Shown piece after piece: positions 59,026-64,000 of a DNA stretch of 64,000 nt. How positions within the stretch are numbered: position 1 is the stretch's first letter; each line of letters starts with the position of its first letter. A program made the position numbers and the translations under genes. The stretch is from Bacteroidaceae bacterium (GTDB lineage Bacteria > Bacteroidota > Bacteroidia > Bacteroidales > Bacteroidaceae). The notes under the pieces were generated by a model. The model was not told the DNA's origin. It made no database searches and saw only the letters and a program-made list of their open reading frames with translations. The stretch is from contig JAFSAT010000024.1 in NCBI GenBank assembly GCA_017442185.1, positions 124,001 to 188,000 on the forward strand, written 5' to 3'.

Positions 59026-59598
59026 ATGGGAACAATAGCAGATGAAGCAAAAAAATGTGTCGAAGTTTTACGCAACGGCGGCGTCATCCTCTATCCCACA
59101 GACACCGTGTGGGGGATAGGATGTGACGCTACGAATGAACAGGCCGTAAAGCGGGTGTATGAAATAAAGCGTCGCGCCGACAATAAGGCCATGTTGCTTC
59201 TTGTCGACAGTGCCGACCGCTTGTCGCGCTATGTGGGTAATGTTCCGTCTGTTGCATGGGACATGATAGAGCTTGCCGACACCCCTCTGACCATAATATA
59301 TGACGGAGCGCGAAACATTGCCGCCGGCCTGATAGCCGAGGATGGCAGCATAGGCATTCGTGTAACATCGGAGCTTTTCTCAAAAGAATTATGCTACCGC
59401 TTCCAAAAGGCCATAGTTTCTACCTCGGCCAACATAAGCGGAGAACCCACGCCACGCTACTTTGCCGAAATTTCACCCGAAATAATAGAGGCTGTCGATT
59501 ATGTGGTAAAATACAAACAGACAGAAAAAGGCAGCCCAAAGGCATCGAGCATAGTAAAACTATCGGCCGATGCAACGGTGAAGATAATAAGAAAATAA
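59026..59598 (+). CDS. L-threonylcarbamoyladenylate synthase (TsaC/Sua5-like)
   Basis: A 190-residue YrdC-domain protein: GGVILYPTDTVWGIGCDATNE (about 18-38) with LVDSADRLSRYV and the SIGIRVTSELFSKELC segment. KRRADNKAMLLLV (about 50-62) is the conserved KxR(...)K/N active-site strand. It makes threonylcarbamoyl-AMP for the t6A modification of tRNA position 37. It has no C-terminal Sua5 extension, so it is the short TsaC/YwlC-like form. prfC lies 9 bases upstream. A 300-base gap with repeat copy I follows. Confidence 0.93.
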   Translation: MGTIADEAKKCVEVLRNGGVILYPTDTVWGIGCDATNEQAVKRVYEIKRRADNKAMLLLVDSADRLSRYVGNVPSVAWDMIELADTPLTIIYDGARNIAAGLIAEDGSIGIRVTSELFSKELCYRFQKAIVSTSANISGEPTPRYFAEISPEIIEAVDYVVKYKQTEKGSPKASSIVKLSADATVKIIRK

Positions 59599-59654
59599 GA
59601 AATCTCTAAAAACTGTTTTAAAATTGTTTTACTTTATATGAGAACTGTTTTTGA

Positions 59655-59834
59655 GAGGCTGTTTAACTTTATCTCCTTGAAATTTTCATAAGCCTTTATC
59701 TGAATGTTTTTTATTTTTTAGGACGTATGGCGGCTATGTAACAGAAAAAAGGAGTGGACAGACATTCTTGAATATGAAAAACGGCGAAACGATAAGGACT
59801 CTATAAGAAAATATTTTAGAAATAAAAACAGCTC
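59655..59834 (+). repeat. Dispersed element with an internal insertion, copy I
   Basis: GAGGCTGTTTAACTTTATC at the left; AAAAACGGCGAAAC, CTATAAGAAAATATTTTAGAA and AAAAACAGCTCC at the right agree closely with copies A and D. About 70 extra bases lie in the middle. A further end-like stretch, AAATTTAAACAGTTCCTAA, occurs at 59864-59882, 17 bases before the ClC start. The gap 59599-59898 is otherwise empty. Confidence 0.7.
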
Positions 59835-59898
59835 CCGAGTATATTTAAAAAACAAATGATATAAATTTAAACAGTTCCTAACATAAAAATACAGACCT

Positions 59899-61683
59899 AT
59901 GGCCGCGACAAAGGAAAAAAATCTGCTCGACCGTTTCATTGAATGGCGCGAGAAGCACATATCACAGAATCAATTTATATTGATTCTAAGTTTTGTTGTA
60001 GGCATTATTTCCTCGCTTGCAGCTTATGCTCTTAAGCATCTTATAGAATTTATACAGCATATGCTTACAAGCGGATTTGACAGGGCATCGTACAATTGGC
60101 TCTATCTTATATATCCTGTGGTAGGTATATTTATCACAGGCCTTTTCATACGCAAGGTGGTGCGCGATGATATAAGCCACGGAGTTACCAAGGTATTATA
60201 CTCTATATCCCGGCGCCAGGGTAAGATTCGCCGACACAACATGTGGTCGTCGCTCATTGCCAGCGGTATAACCATAGGATTCGGTGGCTCTGTCGGAGCC
60301 GAGTCGCCCATCGTGTTCACAGGCTCTGCCATAGGTTCAAACTTGGGCAGTTTCTTCAAGATGGATCACAAAGTGATGATGCTGCTCATAGGTTGCGGTG
60401 CGGCAGGTGCGGTGTCGGGAATTTTTAAGGCGCCGATAGCCGGGCTTGTGTTTACGCTTGAGGTTCTGATGCTCGACCTTACAATGTCATCGTTATTGCC
60501 ACTGCTTATCTCCAGCGTAACGGCTGCCACACTCTCTTATCTGTTGATGGGAACAGATGCTATGTTTCATTTTCAACTCGACGATGCCTTCAGTGTGTCT
60601 CGTGTTCCCTACGTGATGCTTCTTGGGATTATATGCGGGCTTGTATCGCTCTATTTTACACATGTTACAGCTAATGTCGAGAAGTTTTTCCGTCGCTTCC
60701 AAAATCCATATATCAAATTGGCAATCGGAGGTTCGGTGCTCAGTGTGCTTATCTTTCTATTTCCGCCCCTTTATGGCGAGGGTTACGAAATGATAGACCA
60801 TTTGATTAACGGCTCTTCGACCGATGTGATACTCGAAAATTCGCTATTCTACGGTCATGCCAAGCTGTTGTTCCTCTATATGTTCCTGATAATAATATTT
60901 AAAGCCTTTGCTTCGACAGTAACAAATTGCGGTGGCGGATGCGGTGGAATATTTGCTCCCAGCCTGTTTCTTGGTTGTATCTCGGGCTATCTTTTTGCAG
61001 GAATATGCAATCAGTTTGGGATGGGCGAGGTGCTTCCCGATAAGAATTTTGCACTGTTTGGAATGGCTGCACTAATGTCGGGAGTGTTTCATGCTCCGCT
61101 CACAGGTGTTTTTCTTATTGCAGAACTTACCGGCGGTTATGGGTTGTTCCTGCCGCTTATGATAGTTTCGGTATGTTCCTATCTCACAGTACGTGTTTTC
61201 GACAGCAACAATATTTATGCCATACGTCTTGCGCAGCGAGGCGAGCTTATAACACATCACAAAGACCAGGCGGTGCTGACGATTCTTAAGGTTGAGGATG
61301 TGATAGAAAAAAACTTTATGAAAGTAGACCCGGACATGGATTTGGGAGCACTCACAGCAGTGGTGGCAAAGACCAAGCGCAATATCTTTCCGGTTGTAAA
61401 TTCGGCAGATAAACTTGTTGGAATTGTTTATATGGACGATATACGTCACATGATGTTCCGACAAGAGCTGTATCATCGCTTCACGGTTGCAAAACTTATG
61501 CGCGACGTGCCGGTACGTCTCAATATCGAAGAGCCAATGGAAGCTGTGATGCGTAAATTTGAAGAGACCGGTGCCTGGAACCTACCTGTTGAAGATAAAG
61601 AGTATAACTATATTGGCTTTATCTCAAAGTCTGCCATCTTCACTGCATACAGAAAAACCTTGTTGGATTTTACATCTGATTGA
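59899..61683 (+). CDS. ClC-family chloride channel/antiporter with CBS domains
   Basis: A 594-residue ClC protein: about ten membrane-spanning helices (about 20-425), then two CBS domains (about 445-590). GSVGAESP holds the gating Glu135 in the position of E. coli Glu148; GGCGGIFAPSLFLG is the helix-N motif; and SGVFHAPLTGVFLIAELTGGY the pore-lining helices. Glu at the gate suggests proton-coupled exchange rather than a plain channel, but this needs the second glutamate, which I did not place. The fmt gene starts 9 bases later, so these are co-transcribed. Confidence 0.92.
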   Translation: MAATKEKNLLDRFIEWREKHISQNQFILILSFVVGIISSLAAYALKHLIEFIQHMLTSGFDRASYNWLYLIYPVVGIFITGLFIRKVVRDDISHGVTKVLYSISRRQGKIRRHNMWSSLIASGITIGFGGSVGAESPIVFTGSAIGSNLGSFFKMDHKVMMLLIGCGAAGAVSGIFKAPIAGLVFTLEVLMLDLTMSSLLPLLISSVTAATLSYLLMGTDAMFHFQLDDAFSVSRVPYVMLLGIICGLVSLYFTHVTANVEKFFRRFQNPYIKLAIGGSVLSVLIFLFPPLYGEGYEMIDHLINGSSTDVILENSLFYGHAKLLFLYMFLIIIFKAFASTVTNCGGGCGGIFAPSLFLGCISGYLFAGICNQFGMGEVLPDKNFALFGMAALMSGVFHAPLTGVFLIAELTGGYGLFLPLMIVSVCSYLTVRVFDSNNIYAIRLAQRGELITHHKDQAVLTILKVEDVIEKNFMKVDPDMDLGALTAVVAKTKRNIFPVVNSADKLVGIVYMDDIRHMMFRQELYHRFTVAKLMRDVPVRLNIEEPMEAVMRKFEETGAWNLPVEDKEYNYIGFISKSAIFTAYRKTLLDFTSD

Positions 61684-61692
61684 TACAAAATA

Positions 61693-62685
61693 ATGGATAA
61701 GAAACTTAGAATAGTATATCTTGGAACTCCCGAATTTGCAGTGGAGCCGTTGAGACGCCTCGTTGAGAATTGGCGTTCAAATGCAGAGTGTGGTTATGAG
61801 GTGGCAGGCGTGGTTACAATGCCCGATAAAATGATAAACAAACGTGGCACTCAGTTGCTTATGAGTCCTGTAAAACAATATGCAGTGGAGCAGGGATTGC
61901 CACTGCTGCAGCCTGTCTCGCTCAAGGACGAGGCGTTCCTTGCCGACCTTTCAGCATGGAAAGCCGACCTTCAGATAGTTGTTGCCTTTCGTATGCTACC
62001 CGAGAGTGTATGGAATATGCCGCGTTTGGGAACATTCAATCTGCACGCATCGTTGTTGCCACAATATCGCGGAGCTGCTCCCATAAATTGGGCCATAATA
62101 AATGGTGACAAAGAGACCGGTGTAACTACATTCTTCCTTAAGCACGAGATAGATACAGGTGACATTATAATGCAGGATAGAATACCAATCACCTGCGACG
62201 ACAATGCAGCAACGTTGCACGATAAACTTATGTACGCCGGCGGCTCGACAGTGCTTAAAACCGTCGAAGCGATTGTTGCAGGCAACACTGCAGCAATGCC
62301 GCAGGAACGTCTGGTGAGCAATGGCGAAGAACTGCGTCCGGCACCAAAAATATTTCGTGAAACATGTCGAATAGATTGGGATAGGCCAAGCATAGACATA
62401 TATAACCATATTCGCGGCATGTCACCTTATCCGGCTGCATGGACAGAACTTATCGACTCCGATGGAAATACTGTGTCTGTGAAAATATATGAAGCCTCCA
62501 TAGAGGCTGCTTCTCACGATATAGTGTCGGGAACACTGCTGACCGATGGCAAAACTTATGCAAAGGTTGCCTCTGCCGGGGGATATATAAATCTTTTGTC
62601 CTTGCAACTTCCCGGAAAAAAGCGAATGTCCGCAGTAGACTTTATGCGCGGTTATAATTTGAAAGAGGTGAAAATTGTAAAATAA
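61693..62685 (+). CDS. fmt: Methionyl-tRNA formyltransferase
   Basis: A 330-residue enzyme that formylates initiator Met-tRNA with 10-formyl-THF. VYLGTPEFAVEPL (about 8-20), the HASLLPQYRGAAPINWAI motif (about 117-134, containing the catalytic His) and the HEIDTGDII stretch (about 150-158) are the formyltransferase core; the C-terminal domain (about 215-325, with RIDWDRPSIDIYNHIRGMSP) recognises the tRNA. It follows the ClC gene by 9 bases, and a terminator follows at 62716. Confidence 0.96.
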   Translation: MDKKLRIVYLGTPEFAVEPLRRLVENWRSNAECGYEVAGVVTMPDKMINKRGTQLLMSPVKQYAVEQGLPLLQPVSLKDEAFLADLSAWKADLQIVVAFRMLPESVWNMPRLGTFNLHASLLPQYRGAAPINWAIINGDKETGVTTFFLKHEIDTGDIIMQDRIPITCDDNAATLHDKLMYAGGSTVLKTVEAIVAGNTAAMPQERLVSNGEELRPAPKIFRETCRIDWDRPSIDIYNHIRGMSPYPAAWTELIDSDGNTVSVKIYEASIEAASHDIVSGTLLTDGKTYAKVASAGGYINLLSLQLPGKKRMSAVDFMRGYNLKEVKIVK

Positions 62686-62715
62686 TGTCAGATAAAAGGC
62701 CTTTTTAACGTATCG

Positions 62716-62750
62716 GTGTCGATATTATTGTTAATATCGGCACTTTTTTT
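62716..62750 (+). terminator. Terminator after fmt
   Basis: GTG-T-CGATATTA and TAATATCG-G-CAC form a stem of 12 bp (one G-U pair) with a 4-base loop and a run of seven T. Confidence 0.88.
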
Positions 62751-62759
62751 TAAAATAAA

Positions 62760-62791
62760 TTTGGAATAGACGAATTTATTTCTTTTCTTTG
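62760..62791 (+). promoter_or_regulatory. Candidate promoter of the sigma factor gene
   Basis: TTTG (62760-62763), 20 bases, TTTCTTTG (62784-62791), a -7 box with T for A at position 2. The leader would be about 140 bases. Confidence 0.45.
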
Positions 62792-62936
62792 CACTGTTGA
62801 GGGGGGACTTTCATCACAAAAAACTGCGAATGAGAATTTTCGCTTAAGAAATAAGGATATAAAAAGATTCTATAATTAACTTAAATAATATTGCCTATCG
62901 AAAAACTTCTACTCCTAACTATATAAGAAGTACATA

Positions 62937-63530
62937 ATGGAGAAACTTAAGAATATGACCGATGATGCATTGGTCACACTCTATTTAGGAGGCAATAATC
63001 ACGCATTCGATATTTTGTTGGAGCGTTACAGGGATAAGTTATACTACTACATTTTTTTTATAGTACGCTCGCGCGAGGTCGCAGAGGATATTTTTCAAGA
63101 GACTTTCGTGAAAGCTATCGTAACATTGCAGCAAGGTAGATACAAACCCGATGGGAAATTTGCAGCATGGATTACACGTATCGCTCATAATTTGGTTATC
63201 GACCAGTTTCGTTTGGAGCGTAACGAGAATATAATATCGAATGACGAAGCCGAGGTGGATTTGCTCAACAGCACTGCGCTATCCGAAGGTACAATAGAGA
63301 CAAGCATGTTGCGCTCGCAAGTGATGAAAGATATTCGCATGCTCTATTTGCAACTGCCCAAGTGTCAGCGCGAGGTTGTTTTTATGCGTTATTACAATAA
63401 TATGTCATTCAAACAAATTGCAGAAAAAACAGGAGTGAGCATAAACACCGCATTGGGACGCATGCGTTATGCCATTCTTAATATGCGACGCATTGCTGCC
63501 GAGAAAAACGTGAGTCTTGCAATGGAATAA
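62937..63530 (+). CDS. RNA polymerase sigma factor (sigma-70 family, ECF-like)
   Basis: A 197-residue sigma factor with only regions 2 and 4. Region 2 (about 20-90): ILLERYRDKLYYYIFFIVRS, then AEDIFQETFVKAIVTL and WITRIAHNLVIDQFR, the DNA-melting and -10 recognising helices. Region 4 (about 130-185): LPKCQREVVFMRYYNNMSFK and IAEKTGVSINTALGRMRYAI, the helix-turn-helix reading the -35 element. ECF factors usually pair with an anti-sigma factor; no transmembrane anti-sigma gene follows, only a 59-residue protein after a repeat copy. Regulon unknown. Confidence 0.93.
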   Translation: MEKLKNMTDDALVTLYLGGNNHAFDILLERYRDKLYYYIFFIVRSREVAEDIFQETFVKAIVTLQQGRYKPDGKFAAWITRIAHNLVIDQFRLERNENIISNDEAEVDLLNSTALSEGTIETSMLRSQVMKDIRMLYLQLPKCQREVVFMRYYNNMSFKQIAEKTGVSINTALGRMRYAILNMRRIAAEKNVSLAME

Positions 63531-63620
63531 TAGGTAGATTCTGATAAAATATTCAGCTTCATTCATTTATAATTTAGATGTATATTATAATTGCATCCAT
63601 TATTTAGGGGTTGTTTGAGA

Positions 63621-63703
63621 AGAAGTTGTTTAAACTTATATTAAATCTGAGGTTGGTTTTTGCTCAATAACGGGCTGAACAATATAAATTTAAACAGCTT
63701 CTT
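63621..63703 (+). repeat. Dispersed element, short copy J
   Basis: GAAGTTGTTTAAACTTATAT at the left and AAATTTAAACAGCTTC at the right (G-U in the stem). At 83 bases it is shorter than copies A-E. It lies between the sigma factor stop and the small gene at 63760. Confidence 0.65.
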
Positions 63704-63759
63704 ATAATATATATGTGATATTTACGTTATAATAATATCAAACATATAATAGATTGCCT

Positions 63760-63939
63760 ATGAATAAAATCTTTACCTCAGATTCAACATTAGCCGAACA
63801 TTTGTCTGCTTCGGTAAGCGATTGCGATTCTATCTCCGGGCCGAGCAGTAAAACTTTGGAATTTATCAGGAATTTTGCCCATAATTTCCGCATCAATAGA
63901 GCAATAGACGGTAGGGCGCAAGAACTTATTTTAAATTAA
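63760..63939 (+). CDS. Small protein downstream of the sigma factor, 59 residues
   Basis: ATG at 63760 to TAA at 63937-63939 (a TTG two codons earlier also opens the frame). The peptide begins MNKIFTSDSTLAEHLSASVS and has SSKTLEFIRNFAHNFRIN in the second half, a short amphipathic helix. No signal peptide or membrane segment. From memory, short proteins with a similar TLxFIRNFA element follow sigma factor genes in other Bacteroidales, so it may be linked to sigma function, but this match was not checked. A terminator stands just after it. Confidence 0.65.
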   Translation: MNKIFTSDSTLAEHLSASVSDCDSISGPSSKTLEFIRNFAHNFRINRAIDGRAQELILN

Positions 63940-63945
63940 GAGAAC

Positions 63946-63979
63946 AAAAAATCCTCACTATAAATGGTGAGGATTTTTT
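63946..63979 (+). terminator. Terminator after the small gene
   Basis: AAAAAATCCTCAC and GTGAGGATTTTTT form a perfect 13-bp stem with an 8-base loop; the A- and T-runs make it work in both directions. Confidence 0.88.
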
Positions 63980-64000
63980 ATAGTATCGGCCTTATTGTTG

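Overview
The window looks like a chromosomal segment of a Bacteroidales bacterium, probably gut-associated. Four things point there: promoters of the TTTG-N19..21-TAnnTTTG type, start codons without Shine-Dalgarno sequences, Bacteroidetes-only families (GldE, DUF4924, DUF5723, NigD-like lipoproteins, a 30-residue AURKAIP1/COX24 protein), and very large secreted proteins ending in type IX secretion-like tails. No rRNA, tRNA, CRISPR array, transposase or phage gene was seen. Genus cannot be fixed from the sequence alone.

Layout. 1-4.2 kb (minus strand): a family 2 glycosyltransferase cut by the window edge, an MFS transporter, and an S9 peptidase lipoprotein in one operon with the transporter. 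4.6-9.0 kb: a secreted GH2 beta-galactosidase with a ricin-like N-terminal region. 9.3-12.0 kb: a tiny lipoprotein closed by a 29-bp perfect hairpin, a stand-alone GIY-YIG-like protein, and the GGGtGRT / NifU-like pair on the minus strand. 12.4-18.7 kb: a 2,085-residue GH89 alpha-N-acetylglucosaminidase with many accessory domains. 18.8-24.0 kb: a 52-residue unrecognised protein, a NigD-like lipoprotein, a Yip1 membrane protein, SmpB and MetH. 24.1-28.8 kb: a calcium P-type ATPase overlapping a CNNM-type exporter, then DedA. 29.1-34.6 kb: ilvD-ilvB-ilvN-ilvC, preceded by a leader peptide and attenuator. 35-42.4 kb: flippase, M23 peptidase, a four-unit tandem repeat, C69 dipeptidase and a phosphosugar mutase. 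42.7-47.2 kb: a secreted papain-like protease with LamG and PKD-like domains. 47.4-49.7 kb (minus): RNase G, the 30-residue COX24-type protein and HU. 49.9-52.4 kb: ssb, gldE and a phosphopantetheinyl transferase. 52.6-56.0 kb: a surface lipoprotein and a DUF5723 beta-barrel protein. 56.1-64 kb: LysE exporter, DUF4924, prfC, a TsaC-like protein, a ClC channel, fmt, an ECF-like sigma factor and a small protein.

Two structures stand out beyond the genes. First, the ilv operon is preceded by a complete attenuation module: promoter, a 21-codon leader peptide with eight Ile/Val/Leu codons in a run of nine, an antiterminator pairing and a terminator. Second, a family of about 110-bp imperfect inverted repeats recurs through the window (four good copies and several diverged or partial ones), nearly always in the gap just before a gene. 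Its stems are preserved while loop bases vary, so it may be a miniature mobile element that folds as RNA.

Biologically, the segment mixes housekeeping (translation, tRNA modification, branched-chain amino acid and methionine synthesis, ion homeostasis) with an outer-surface programme of glycan and protein breakdown (GH2, GH89, S9, C1A, C69) that would suit growth on host glycoproteins; that last point is inference.
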